Assembly (NCBI RefSeq): GCF_022921075.1
Contig: NZ_CP095050.1
Location: forward strand, 806,001-870,000
Source: Hymenobacter sp. 5317J-9
Lineage (GTDB): Bacteria > Bacteroidota > Bacteroidia > Cytophagales > Hymenobacteraceae
Direction: 5' to 3'
Length of the DNA: 64,000 nt
Part shown: piece after piece, positions 10,318 to 19,550 of the stretch
How the letters are laid out: every line of letters starts with the position of its first letter
Numbering within the stretch: the first letter of the stretch is position 1
Position numbers and translations under genes: made by a program
The notes under the pieces: model-generated
Database searches by the model: none
Told to the model about the DNA's origin: nothing
What the model saw: only the letters and a program-made list of their open reading frames with translations

Positions 10318-11157
10318 ATGCCGCATTCTACCAACGACCACCGCGCCACCTCTTGGGAAGACCTGCAGCGCCTGCTGTTCCAGAATACCTGGGACGGGCG
10401 CATCGGGCGGTTTCGGTCGCCGTTTGTGTACCGGGGCAGCCGTTCGCGGCATTATCTGCTGAATACCAGCTTGCAGCGCCTCGGCGGCGAGTACCACCGC
10501 CTGGAGCACCACCTGCTGCGCAACTTCCGCAAATACGCCCGCGACACGCCCATGCAGGCCGCCGGCGCCAGCACCTGGGACTGGCTGGCCCTGGCCCAGC
10601 ACCACGGCTTGCCCACCCGCCTACTCGACTGGACCTACTCGCCCTACGTGGCCCTGCACTTTGCCACCGACGACCTCGACGCCTACCACGAAGACGGCAT
10701 CGTGTGGGCCCTGAACTACGTGAAAGCCGCCGAGCACCTGCCCCAACGCCTGCGCCAGGCCCTGCGCCAGGAGGGGTCCAACGTTTTCACCTCCGAGCTT
10801 CTTCAGCCCGAAAGCAGCAGCCTGCACGAGCTGGAGCAGCTGCAGGCCGAACCCTACGTGCTGTTTCTGGAGCCGCCCAGCCTCGATGCGCGCATCGTGC
10901 ACCAATACGCGCTGTTTTCGCTGATGAGTACGGCCCAGAGCGTGCTGCACGATTGGCTGGCCGCCCGCCCCGAGCTGTATTTCCGCATCATCATTCCGGC
11001 CGAGCTCAAATGGGAAGTGCGCGACAAGCTCGACCAGGCCAACATTACCGAGCGGGTGCTGCTGCCGGGCCTCGGTGGCCTCAGCCGCTGGCTGCACCGC
11101 CACTACTCGCCCCGCACCGATGGTCGCAGCTTCCTGGATGAGAACGAGATGCGGTGA
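10318..11157 (+). CDS. FRG-domain protein
   Basis: 279 residues. The FRG domain covers about residues 25-200. The name-giving motif appears as VYRGSRSRHYLL, followed by LALAQHHGLPTRLLDWTYSP and ALHFA, all typical of the family. The function of FRG domains is not firmly known; they occur in stand-alone proteins and in some toxin or defence contexts. A -7-like box (TATCTTCG, 10306-10313) ends only four bases before the ATG, so the transcript may be nearly leaderless. No partner antitoxin is visible, since the flanks are SDR and hrpB. Confidence 0.85.
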   Translation: MPHSTNDHRATSWEDLQRLLFQNTWDGRIGRFRSPFVYRGSRSRHYLLNTSLQRLGGEYHRLEHHLLRNFRKYARDTPMQAAGASTWDWLALAQHHGLPTRLLDWTYSPYVALHFATDDLDAYHEDGIVWALNYVKAAEHLPQRLRQALRQEGSNVFTSELLQPESSSLHELEQLQAEPYVLFLEPPSLDARIVHQYALFSLMSTAQSVLHDWLAARPELYFRIIIPAELKWEVRDKLDQANITERVLLPGLGGLSRWLHRHYSPRTDGRSFLDENEMR

Positions 11158-11159
11158 TT

Positions 11160-11245
11160 CAGTGAGCAGTGAACAGTGAGCAGTGAACAGTTGGCAGATG
11201 AGGCTAAGCTGTTTTGTTCACTGTTCACTGTTCACTGTTCACTGA
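11160..11245. repeat. Intergenic inverted repeat of 7-base units (CAGTGAA type)
   Basis: Left arm 11160-11197 reads CAGTGAG, CAGTGAA, CAGTGAG, CAGTGAA, CAGTTGG. The right arm 11209-11245 on the minus strand reads CAGTGAA four times. It fills the gap between the convergent FRG and hrpB genes and can fold into a stem of about 30 pairs, so it could serve as a two-way terminator. Confidence 0.8.
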
Positions 11246-11248
11246 AGT

Positions 11249-13858
11249 TTACTGTCCTAGCCGCTTCTTCGTGAGCTTGGTGGGGATGTGTTCCATAGGC
11301 TTATCGGGCCAGGGGTGCTTGGGGTAGCGGCCCTTCAAATCTTTGCGCACATCGAAGTAGCCCTTTTCCCAAAAGCTGCGCAGGTCGCGCGTGACCTGGG
11401 CCGGCCGGCCGCCGGGCGAGAGCAGGTGCAGCAGCAGCGGCACCCGCCCGCCCGCCACCGCGGGCGTTTCGGTGAGGCCGAACAACTCCTGCAGCTTCAC
11501 GGCCAGCACGGGCGCGGCGGGGTCGCTATAGTCGAGGGTGATGTGCGAGCCGCTGGGCACCTCCAGCTCGGCTGGCGCGAGGCGGTCGAGGGTCTGGCGC
11601 TGGGCCCAGCTGCCGGGCAGGCGCGCCAGCAGCGGCTCGTATAAGTCCAGACGCTGGACCTGGTCGAGGGTTTTGAGGCCGGTAAGGTGCGGACCCAGCC
11701 ACTCGGGTAACTCCCGGGTCAAGGTTTCGTCGTCGAAGGCCGGCCACGCTTCGGCCGCGCCGTCTTCGGCGGCGGGAAAGTGCTGCCGCAAGAATTCCAG
11801 CCGCTGCTGCAGTTGGCGGGCGCCGGGCGTCCAGTTCAGCTTGCTCACGCCGGCTTCCAGCAAATAGTCCAGCAAGGCCCGCGCCACCAGTGAGGCATCG
11901 GGCTGGCCAATGACTTTTTCGTCGAGCAACAGGGCGCCCAGGCGGCGCACCCGGCGGCCGGTCACGCGCTGGGCGGCCGGGTCGTAGCGCACCTCATCGG
12001 TGGTCGTAATCTGGTCGGCAAAGGCCAGCTCCAGCTCGTCTTGCCCCAGGGGCGCGGCCAGCGTAGCCCGCGGCGCCGAGGCCGTGCCCGCCAAATGCGC
12101 CACCGCAAAAAACGTGGCCTGCGGGTCTACGTCCGTCGTGTTCAGGCTCACGCGCTGGCCCGTCACGAGGCGCAGGCGGTCGTGCGTTTCGCGCTGGGCC
12201 AGCCGGTCAGGATAAGCAAGCGCCGTGAGCAGGCCGACTGGTGAATTGGTGAGGTGGTGGGGTGGTGAGGCCGCGGCTTTGCCCAGACGGCCGGTCAGGT
12301 TGCGGGCCACGTCGCGCACGCGCTGCAGCGTGGCGTGGTGCAGCGCCAGACCCGGCAGCGGCGGCCGGCCGCTGGTTAGGGCTTCGAGACGCAAGCGCAG
12401 GTCGGGCGGCGCGGGGCGCGTGTCGGTGGGAGAGGCCCAGCGCAGCAGGTCGCGCTCAGCCAGCAAAGCGGCCAAGGAAGCAGCTGAGGTGCCGTGCCCC
12501 AGTTCCTGTCCGCGCACCACCAAGTGGCCCAGGCGCGGCGGTAGGCCCAGCGCGGCCAGCTGCCGGCCATGCGCCGTGGGTTTGATGGCCGCAGTAGTGG
12601 TCACCATGGCTCCTAAGCGTAAGAGTAATTCCTGCGCCTGGCCAAAGGCAGCGGCGGGTGGCGCATCCAGCCAGCGCAGGGCGGTGGGCTCGGCCGCGCC
12701 CCATAGCGCTAGCTCCAGCGCCAGGCTGCTGAGGTCAGCAGTGTGGATTTCGGGCGGACGGTGGGCGGGCAGGTTGTGGTGCTCGGCTTCGGTCCAGAGG
12801 CGGTAGCAGGTGCCGGGGGCCAGGCGGCCGGCGCGGCCCCGGCGCTGGTCGGCGGCGGCGCGGGCCACGGGCACGGTTTCGAGGGTGGTGAAACCGGTGC
12901 GCGGCACGAAGCGCGGCACCCGCGCATAGCCGCCGTCAATTACTACCCGCACGCCCTCGATGGTGAGGCTGGTTTCGGCAATGCTGGTGGCCAGAATGAC
13001 CTTGCGCCGTCCGGGTTTCGATGGTCGCAAGGCGGCGTCCTGGGTTTCGAGTGGCAATTCGCCGTGCAGCAGGTGCAGGTCGACGTACTCGGGCAGGGCA
13101 TCTTCCAGCTTGCGGGCGCTGCGCTGCAGGTCGCCCACGCCGGGCAGGAAAACCAGGATGTCGCCCTCGGCGTGGGTGTTCAGCGCGGCGCGCACCTGCG
13201 CGGGCACCAGCTCGGCCAAGCGGTCGGCAGGCTTATTGGGCAGGGCGGCGGCCCGCCGCGGGTCGAGGTAGTGCGTTTCAATCGGAAACAGAAAGCCCGC
13301 CGACGACACCACCGGCGCGGGCAGCCACTGGCCCAGCCGCTGCGCTTCGAGCGTGGCGCTCATGATGAGGATGCGTAAATCATTGCGCAGCACGGCTTGC
13401 GCGTCCAGCGCCAGCGCTAGGCCTAGGTCGGCGTTCAGGCTGCGCTCGTGAAATTCATCGAACACCACCGCGGCCACGCCTTCCAGCGCCGGGTCGTCCT
13501 GAATCATGCGCGTCAGAATGCCTTCGGTGATGACTTCCACGCGGGTTTCGGCGCTCACCTTGCTGTCGAGCCGCACGCGGTAGCCAATGGTGCGGCCCAC
13601 GGGCTCGCCCAGCAGCTGAGCCAGGCGGGCGGCAGCACCGCGCACGGCCAGCTGACGCGGCTCCAGCACCAGAATTTTATCGTTGGGGTTGCGCCACTCG
13701 GCGGCCAGCAGCTCCAGGGGTACCACGGTGGTTTTGCCGGCACCCGGCGGCGCTTCCAGCACCACGCGGCTGTTGGCCGCCAGCGCGGCCCGCAAGGCAG
13801 GCAGCGCCGCGAGGATGGGCAAGTCGGGCAACGGCGGCAAAACGAAGGCGGGGTTCAC
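11249..13858 (-). CDS. hrpB: ATP-dependent helicase HrpB
   Basis: 869 residues from a GTG at 13858. DEAH-box helicase motifs are visible: Walker A APPGAGKTT, DEFHERS in place of DEAH, SATL, and the motif VI region QRRGRAGR. A helicase-associated domain and the HrpB C-terminal domain (ending GRYPKHPWPDKPMEHIPT) complete the family architecture at its usual length. The cellular role of HrpB is poorly defined; it belongs to the DEAH RNA helicases. The gene stands alone, converging with the FRG gene across a heptad hairpin. Confidence 0.95.
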   Translation of the reverse strand: MNPAFVLPPLPDLPILAALPALRAALAANSRVVLEAPPGAGKTTVVPLELLAAEWRNPNDKILVLEPRQLAVRGAAARLAQLLGEPVGRTIGYRVRLDSKVSAETRVEVITEGILTRMIQDDPALEGVAAVVFDEFHERSLNADLGLALALDAQAVLRNDLRILIMSATLEAQRLGQWLPAPVVSSAGFLFPIETHYLDPRRAAALPNKPADRLAELVPAQVRAALNTHAEGDILVFLPGVGDLQRSARKLEDALPEYVDLHLLHGELPLETQDAALRPSKPGRRKVILATSIAETSLTIEGVRVVIDGGYARVPRFVPRTGFTTLETVPVARAAADQRRGRAGRLAPGTCYRLWTEAEHHNLPAHRPPEIHTADLSSLALELALWGAAEPTALRWLDAPPAAAFGQAQELLLRLGAMVTTTAAIKPTAHGRQLAALGLPPRLGHLVVRGQELGHGTSAASLAALLAERDLLRWASPTDTRPAPPDLRLRLEALTSGRPPLPGLALHHATLQRVRDVARNLTGRLGKAAASPPHHLTNSPVGLLTALAYPDRLAQRETHDRLRLVTGQRVSLNTTDVDPQATFFAVAHLAGTASAPRATLAAPLGQDELELAFADQITTTDEVRYDPAAQRVTGRRVRRLGALLLDEKVIGQPDASLVARALLDYLLEAGVSKLNWTPGARQLQQRLEFLRQHFPAAEDGAAEAWPAFDDETLTRELPEWLGPHLTGLKTLDQVQRLDLYEPLLARLPGSWAQRQTLDRLAPAELEVPSGSHITLDYSDPAAPVLAVKLQELFGLTETPAVAGGRVPLLLHLLSPGGRPAQVTRDLRSFWEKGYFDVRKDLKGRYPKHPWPDKPMEHIPTKLTKKRLGQ

Positions 13859-13906
13859 CCGGCAAAATTACATCTGCTTTAAGCGGCCCCGTTGCCAGAC
13901 CGCGCC

Positions 13907-15502
13907 TTACTTGCCGGGGGTAGTCGGGCGGGGAGCCGAAGCTAGAAGAGCGGGGGTAAGGACGGCTAAAAAACTGCTGCGGTCCGTTAGGCCAGCCGGC
14001 AGCGCCGCCGGTTGGTGGCCGAAGCGGCTGCCAGAAGTTTTGGCCAACTCCCCGCTTAGCCACACCTTGGGCCCCGCCACCGCTAGAGTGAGGGCGTCGT
14101 CGTCGTGGGGGCCGCCCACGCCTTGTGCCCAGGTAAACCCCGCAGCGGGGCCGGTATCGGTGAGCTTGGCCACGAAGCCATCGGTCTGGCCAACGGAAGA
14201 CAGCGCCGTGCGGCCAAAGCTAGCCGGGGCGGCAGGAAGGTGCTGTTTTCGGTCGTGGCGGTGGCCGAAGAAACCGGCCACGTACACTTCGGTGCCCTGC
14301 ACGGCCATGGCGTACACGCCGTCGTCGCCCAGCCCCCCGGCGCGCTCGGCCCACACAAAGCGGCCACTGGCGCCCGTGTCCGTGAGCTTGGCCACGAAGG
14401 CATCCGAACCAAACGTTCCGGTGGAGCGACGTGGGCCGCAAACAATACCGGATTTTGGATTGGACGAGTCCGGCAGGTACACGTGCTGGTCCGCATTGGT
14501 CAAAGCAAGGGCGCCGAATGTGGCCACGTTGCCCCCAAAATAGCCCGCCAAGTACACACTCTTGCCCCGCACCGCCAAGGCGCGAACGTAGTCGAGGCCG
14601 TCGCTGCCCACGCGTTGGCACCAGCCAAAACGGCTGGTGGCTCCCAGGTCGGCGAGTTTGGCGATGAAGACGTTGCTGAGGCCCTTCGCCGTGAGGGACG
14701 TGGGGCCAAAAGACACTGAGCCGGAGAAATGACCAGCCACGTACACGCCGCTGCCGCTCACGGCCAGGAGAGGCCCCGAATCGTAGCCACTGCCCCCGGC
14801 CTGCTGCGCCCAGCCAAACCGAGCAGCGGGGCCGGTATCGGTGAGCTTGGCCACGAAGATGTCGGGGCTGGTAGCTGTCTGGCCGGTGGTGGCCAACGTG
14901 GTGCTGCCGAATTGGGCAGCCTGGGTGAATAGGCCGCCCAGGTACAGTGTGTTGGCGTTGGCGGCCAGGGCCGTGGCGCGGTCATTGCCCGCGCCGCCGG
15001 CTCGCGCGGCCCACACAAAAGCGGCCGCCGTGCCATGGTCGCTGAGCTTGGCCACAAACGCATCCGAGCCGCCAGCCGAGGTCAGGGTGGTGGTGCCAAA
15101 AGTGGCCGTAGCCGGCGCGCTCGCCGTTTCGGCCGCCGTGCCGCCAAATTGACCCACCACATACACCGCATCACGATGCAGCGCCAGGGATGCGGAATGG
15201 TCGAAACCGCTACCGCCGGCTCGTTGGGCCCACACGTATTTTCCCAAAGCCCCGCTCCATTTGGCCACAAACACGTCAGAGCCACCGGCGCTGTTCAGCT
15301 CGGTGCTGCCGAGGCGGACTGTGCCCCAGAAGGAGCCGGCCACGTACACATTACCAGCCGCATCGGCCACCGTGGCGTTGATGCGCGACGAGCTTTCGTT
15401 CGTTTGGGCGCTCATCATGGCTACTTGCCAAGCCGGCGCTTGCGCAAAGGCCCCGATGCCCCGAAAAACGATAAGTAGTAGCATGAGACGAGCCCAAGTC
15501 AT
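13907..15502 (-). CDS. Secreted SBBP-type beta-propeller repeat protein
   Basis: 531 residues with a signal peptide (cleavage near GAFAQAPAW). About eight repeats of roughly 50-60 residues carry the pattern VYVAGxF ... FGxTxLxxxGxxDxFVAKL, the SBBP (seven-bladed beta-propeller) signature, each with a WAQRAGG segment. The family is secreted and of unknown function in Bacteroidota. Unlike many relatives it ends without a recognisable Por sorting domain, so its final location is uncertain. A start seven codons later is possible. Confidence 0.8.
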   Translation of the reverse strand: MTWARLMLLLIVFRGIGAFAQAPAWQVAMMSAQTNESSSRINATVADAAGNVYVAGSFWGTVRLGSTELNSAGGSDVFVAKWSGALGKYVWAQRAGGSGFDHSASLALHRDAVYVVGQFGGTAAETASAPATATFGTTTLTSAGGSDAFVAKLSDHGTAAAFVWAARAGGAGNDRATALAANANTLYLGGLFTQAAQFGSTTLATTGQTATSPDIFVAKLTDTGPAARFGWAQQAGGSGYDSGPLLAVSGSGVYVAGHFSGSVSFGPTSLTAKGLSNVFIAKLADLGATSRFGWCQRVGSDGLDYVRALAVRGKSVYLAGYFGGNVATFGALALTNADQHVYLPDSSNPKSGIVCGPRRSTGTFGSDAFVAKLTDTGASGRFVWAERAGGLGDDGVYAMAVQGTEVYVAGFFGHRHDRKQHLPAAPASFGRTALSSVGQTDGFVAKLTDTGPAAGFTWAQGVGGPHDDDALTLAVAGPKVWLSGELAKTSGSRFGHQPAALPAGLTDRSSFLAVLTPALLASAPRPTTPGK

Positions 15503-15565
15503 GGCAGAGAAGCTAAGTAGTGAGCGCGAAAATCAACAGCCAATGTACGCGCTAGTCGACTGGGT

Positions 15566-16354
15566 TCAAACGCGCTGCATGGGCCACAGCTCCACGCTCA
15601 CGGGGCCGCCCGCGTGCACCAGCGGCGCCCCGGCGGGCGTGGGCAAGCCGTGGCTTTCTACCAGCGACGACTCGTAGTGCAGCACCTGCGCCGCGCTCAG
15701 GGGCCAGGGCTGGTGGGCCACCCGGCCCCGGTAGAGGCGGGTCTGAGCCTTGTTGCTGGCGTAAAGGCAGTAGCGCTCAGTAAGAAAAAAGGCCAGCGAG
15801 CCGGGCTCGGCCGGGGGCAGGGGCGTTCCGATTTTCCAGGTGGCGCGGAAGCTGGCGGCTGGCATGCGCCCCTGCGCGCGCCGCGCTGTGAACTGCCGCA
15901 GCTGGGCACTGGGGCTGTCCAGGCGCATGGTGGCGCGCAGGTAGGGCAGGTGGAAAAAGGTGCGCGCCACCCACACGGCCAGCGGGCTGGTGGCATCGAG
16001 CGAGAAAAACCACACGCCGGGCACGCCGTCGAGGTGCACGTAGGTGCGCACGTTCAGCTCCAGAAATTCGTCGGTGCCGGGCACGGGCGGCGTGAGGCGG
16101 GTGCTCACCTTCGACATCTTGAAGGGCACCACCGCCAGCCAGGCCATGCCGTCGTAGGTGTCGACGCGGAGGCGGGGCGGCAGCAGCGGCTGTAGCAGCG
16201 CCGCTGGCACCGGCCAGTGCATAAACAGGAGGTCGCTCCACTGCTGGCGCAGCAGCGGCGCGCCCAGGGGCCGCTCGCGCAGCGCTAGGCGGGCGGCCAG
16301 GGTGGGGGCGCTAGGGTCGGCCACAGCGGGCGGGGCAAAAGCAGAATCGGGCAT
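15566..16354 (-). CDS. DUF2071 (YqjF-like) protein
   Basis: 262 residues. The segments WSDLLFMHWPVPAALLQPLL, LRVDTYDGMAWLAVVPF and FLELNVRTYVHLDGVPGVWF are the hallmark of DUF2071 proteins, which have an acetoacetate-decarboxylase-like fold in structural classifications. No enzymatic role is established. It lies between the SBBP gene and a rhodanese gene, all on the minus strand, with no sign of shared function. Confidence 0.88.
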   Translation of the reverse strand: MPDSAFAPPAVADPSAPTLAARLALRERPLGAPLLRQQWSDLLFMHWPVPAALLQPLLPPRLRVDTYDGMAWLAVVPFKMSKVSTRLTPPVPGTDEFLELNVRTYVHLDGVPGVWFFSLDATSPLAVWVARTFFHLPYLRATMRLDSPSAQLRQFTARRAQGRMPAASFRATWKIGTPLPPAEPGSLAFFLTERYCLYASNKAQTRLYRGRVAHQPWPLSAAQVLHYESSLVESHGLPTPAGAPLVHAGGPVSVELWPMQRV

Positions 16355-16432
16355 CGCGAAATCAGATTGTATGCCTACAACGGATTCCGGCCCCGAACGA
16401 TGGTGGAATGTTTGCCCGCCTTCGCAATGGCC

Positions 16433-16765
16433 TCAGTAAGTCGGAAACGCCGGGTCCACCTGCTCGGCCCAGGCGGCCACGCCGCCGCGCAGGTTCAGCA
16501 CGTTGGTGCGGCCCAGGCGCTGGCGCAGGTAGCCCGCGGCCTGGCCCGAGCGCACGCCGTGATGGCAGATGACGACTACCGGGCCTTCCTCCCGAATTTC
16601 GGCCGTGCGGCGTGTGAACTCGCTCAGGGGCACGAGTTGGCTGCCGGGCAGGTGGCAGTAGTCGTATTCTTCGGGTTCGCGCACGTCGATGAGCTGCAGG
16701 TCGTGGCCGGCTTGCAGGCGGCGGTGCAGTTCGGTAGCGGTAATTTCCAGCGGGGCGCTTTCCAT
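16433..16765 (-). CDS. Single-domain rhodanese-like protein
   Basis: 110 residues, one rhodanese domain. LIDVREPEEYDYCHLPGS gives the CH2A-like motif, and the active-site loop is CHHGVRS with the catalytic cysteine, so sulfur transfer activity is possible. There is no signal peptide, so it is cytoplasmic. A TACTTTTG box lies just upstream on the minus strand near 16785. It diverges from pnuC. Confidence 0.92.
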   Translation of the reverse strand: MESAPLEITATELHRRLQAGHDLQLIDVREPEEYDYCHLPGSQLVPLSEFTRRTAEIREEGPVVVICHHGVRSGQAAGYLRQRLGRTNVLNLRGGVAAWAEQVDPAFPTY

Positions 16766-16832
16766 GGCAGAGCGTTAGAGGGCGCAAAAGTAGGGGCGAG
16801 GCTACCTTGCGGCCTCGCTAGTTTCTGCTTCT

Positions 16833-17465
16833 GTGGCTGCACTGCTTTTGTTTGATGTTTTGGCGGCGGTCCGGGCCGCCATTCAGTCGGCGTCGCCGCT
16901 GGAAGTGGCGGCGGTGGTTACCGGCGCAGCTTGCGTGTGGCTGGCGGCCCGCAATTCCATCTGGAATTTCCCCGTGGGCATCGTCAATGGCATCCTTTAC
17001 TTGGTGGTATTCTGGCAAAGCCGGCTCTATTCCGACGCCGGCCTGCAGCTGGCTTTCATTGCTTTGCTCGTGTATGGCTGGGTGAAGTGGTTGCGCAAAG
17101 CCATGGGGCCGGAGTTACCCATCACGCGCACGCCCCGACGGTTGGCGGCGTGGCTGGCCGTCGCGGGCCTGCTCTACGCGGGTGTGGCGGGCTTTCTGTT
17201 TGCCGAGCACACCGACGCCGCGCTGCCGTATTGGGACAGCACTACCACGGCCATCAGCTTGGTGGCGCAGCTGCTGCTCTCGCGCCGTCACATCGAGAAT
17301 TGGCTGCTCTGGATTGGCGTCGACGTAGCTTACGTGGGCATGTACTGGCACCGCGACCTCTACCTAACCAGCGGCCTTTACGTGGTGTTTCTGGGACTGG
17401 CCGCCTACGGCTACTGGCAGTGGCGGCGGGAGCTGGCCCGGGACACCCCGGCGCTTACGGCTTAA
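16833..17465 (+). CDS. pnuC: PnuC-family vitamin transporter (nicotinamide riboside, possibly thiamine)
   Basis: 210 residues from a GTG at 16833. Six or seven hydrophobic segments and the family signatures SIWNFPVGIVNGILY, LYSDAGLQ, YGWVKW and a late LYLTSGLY segment identify the PnuC fold. These are facilitators that depend on intracellular phosphorylation. The next gene encodes a NadR-type riboside kinase, which supports nicotinamide riboside. However, a TPP-riboswitch-controlled TonB receptor lies 3 kb away, and thiamine transporters (PnuT) belong to the same family, so the substrate is open. Confidence 0.9.
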   Translation: MAALLLFDVLAAVRAAIQSASPLEVAAVVTGAACVWLAARNSIWNFPVGIVNGILYLVVFWQSRLYSDAGLQLAFIALLVYGWVKWLRKAMGPELPITRTPRRLAAWLAVAGLLYAGVAGFLFAEHTDAALPYWDSTTTAISLVAQLLLSRRHIENWLLWIGVDVAYVGMYWHRDLYLTSGLYVVFLGLAAYGYWQWRRELARDTPALTA

Positions 17466-17621
17466 TATGAAGGCAGATAGTGGGGGGAAATGTAGTAAAG
17501 TCGTGGCTTCCTGCAATCTTTGCCAGGCCGCGCTGCCCGGAGACACCCGCGTTATCCACCCATAACGACTCCCTGGCGTCGGCGCTTTCCCTTCTGTGCC
17601 GCCCCCTTCCATCCCTCACTT

Positions 17622-19061
17622 TTGCTGCGCATTTCTTTAACCGGCCCCGAATCAACGGGCAAATCGACGTTGGCTGCCCAGCTGGCGGCCCACTACGGCA
17701 CGTCCTTCGCCCCCGAATACGCCCGCGAGTACCTTGCCGAAAGCGGCCCCCACTACACCCTGGCGGACCTGGAGGAAATAGCCCGCGGCCAGGTGGCCGC
17801 CGAAGCCGAGGCCATGCGCACGGCCCGCCGCGTGGTGTTTTGCGACAGCGACCTGCTGGTGATAAAAATCTGGTCCGAGCACGCCTTCGGCACTTGCCCG
17901 GAGTGGATATTGCGCCAAATTGATGAGCAGCAGTATGATTTGGTGCTGCTGATGGGCGTGGACATTCCCTGGCAGCCCGACCCGCTGCGCGAGCACCCCC
18001 ACCTGCGCCAGCAGTTCTACGACCTATACCAGCGCGAATTGCGGGACCGCATGTCCAACTTCGCCGAAATTTCGGGGCCGCCCGACCGTCGGTTTGCTCA
18101 GGCGCGCTTTCTCGTGGACGAGCTCCTGCTGGCCGCCGAGCGCCGTATTTCATCGCCAGAAGTTTTGTTGCCCACTGCCGCCATGCCCACCTACACCCTG
18201 CGCACGCCGCGCTGCCAAGCCGTTTTTGCCGCCCACGGCGCCGAGCTCACCAGCTTCATCACCACCGCCAATGAGCTGGAATACATCTGGCCCGGCGACC
18301 CCGCCGTGTGGGCCCGGCACGCGCCCGTGCTGTTTCCGCTGGTGGGCCGCCTGCCCAACGACGCCTACCACTACGAAGGCCGCGACTACAAGCTGCCCCA
18401 GCACGGGTTTGCCCGCGACCAGGAATTTGCCGTGCTGCGCCACTCCGACACCGAGCTGGTGTTTCAGCTGCAGCACGACGAAGCCACCCGGAACGTCTTT
18501 CCGTTTGCCTTCGAGCTCACCATCACCTACACCTTGCGCGACACCCAACTCACCGTGCGCTGGGACGTGCGCAACCCCGCCGAAACCCAGCCGCTGCTCT
18601 TCAGCATTGGCGCGCACCCGGCAGTGCGCTGCCCCCTGCTGCCGGGCGAAGCCTTCGACGACTATTTCTTCCAGTTCGACCACCCCGTGACCCTGGAGCG
18701 CCACCTGCTGCGGGGCGGCCTGCTCACGGGCCAGACGGCGCCCGTGCTGAACGACGAGCAGGAGCTGCCGCTGAGCTACGCCCTGTTTGCCGACGACGCC
18801 CTCGTGTTCAAGCACTACGACTTCACCAGCCTCACGCTGCGCTCGCGCAAGTCGGAACGGTTCGTGCGCTTTCAGTTTGATGGTTTTCCCTACCTGGGCC
18901 TCTGGACCAAAGGGCCCGGCGCGGGCTTTGTGTGCGTGGAGCCCTGGCACGGCGTGGCCAGCCCCGACGGCGCCCCCGGCGAGCTGCGCGATAAGGAAGG
19001 CATCCTGACTCTGGAACCGGGCCAGGTGTTCACGGCTGCCTACACCATGGAGGTGGGCTAA
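17622..19061 (+). CDS. NadR-type nicotinamide riboside kinase fused in frame to an aldose-1-epimerase-like protein
   Basis: 479 residues if the TTG at 17622 is the start; no ATG precedes the P-loop, and another TTG lies at 17520. The first 180 residues are a NadR C-terminal-type kinase (GPESTGKST P-loop, FAPEYAREY, FCDSDLLVIKIW). After a linker of about 15 residues, MPTYTLRTPRCQAVF at 18183 opens a galactose-mutarotase-like domain (GRLPNDAYHYEGRDYKLPQHG, then FSIGAHPAVRCP). Relatives of the second part normally start at exactly such a Met. This may be a true bifunctional protein or two genes whose separating stop was lost. It follows pnuC. Confidence 0.8.
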   Translation: MLRISLTGPESTGKSTLAAQLAAHYGTSFAPEYAREYLAESGPHYTLADLEEIARGQVAAEAEAMRTARRVVFCDSDLLVIKIWSEHAFGTCPEWILRQIDEQQYDLVLLMGVDIPWQPDPLREHPHLRQQFYDLYQRELRDRMSNFAEISGPPDRRFAQARFLVDELLLAAERRISSPEVLLPTAAMPTYTLRTPRCQAVFAAHGAELTSFITTANELEYIWPGDPAVWARHAPVLFPLVGRLPNDAYHYEGRDYKLPQHGFARDQEFAVLRHSDTELVFQLQHDEATRNVFPFAFELTITYTLRDTQLTVRWDVRNPAETQPLLFSIGAHPAVRCPLLPGEAFDDYFFQFDHPVTLERHLLRGGLLTGQTAPVLNDEQELPLSYALFADDALVFKHYDFTSLTLRSRKSERFVRFQFDGFPYLGLWTKGPGAGFVCVEPWHGVASPDGAPGELRDKEGILTLEPGQVFTAAYTMEVG

Positions 19062-19088
19062 AGGCGGTCCGCACCGGTTCTTGTTGCT

Positions 19089-19544
19089 ATGCCCAGCGCC
19101 GTCTCCATTCGCTCCATTACGCCCGCCGATACCTACGCCCTGCGGCACCAGGTGCTGTGGCCTGATAAGCCGCTGGAATACGTCAAAATAGCGGACGACC
19201 ACGCCGGGCACCATTTCGGGGCCTTCCAGCAGGACGAGCTGGTGGCCGTTATCTCCTTGTTTGTGACCGGGAACGAGTCGCGCTTCCGCAAGTTTGCCAC
19301 CCGGCCCGACTACCAGCGGCAGGGCGTGGGCAGCGCCCTGCTCCGTCGCACTTTCACCGAAGCGCAGCGCCTGGGGGCCCGGCACATCTGGTGCGATGCC
19401 CGGCAGGACAGCGCCGCGTTTTACGCACGCTTCGGCTTGCGGCCCGAAGGCGACATCTTTTACAAAGGCCCTATTCCTTACGTGCGCATGGCCGGCCAAC
19501 TGCGGGAGCTGGCCGGCCATGAAACGGGCAATGGCCCGGCATAA
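19089..19544 (+). CDS. GNAT-family N-acetyltransferase
   Basis: 151 residues. The acetyl-CoA-binding motif A appears as RPDYQRQGVGSALLRRT, followed by the motif B region with ARFGLRPEGDIFYKGP. Substrate unknown. It starts 27 bases after the kinase-epimerase ORF on the same strand and may be cotranscribed with it. Confidence 0.9.
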   Translation: MPSAVSIRSITPADTYALRHQVLWPDKPLEYVKIADDHAGHHFGAFQQDELVAVISLFVTGNESRFRKFATRPDYQRQGVGSALLRRTFTEAQRLGARHIWCDARQDSAAFYARFGLRPEGDIFYKGPIPYVRMAGQLRELAGHETGNGPA

Positions 19545-19550
19545 ACGGGG

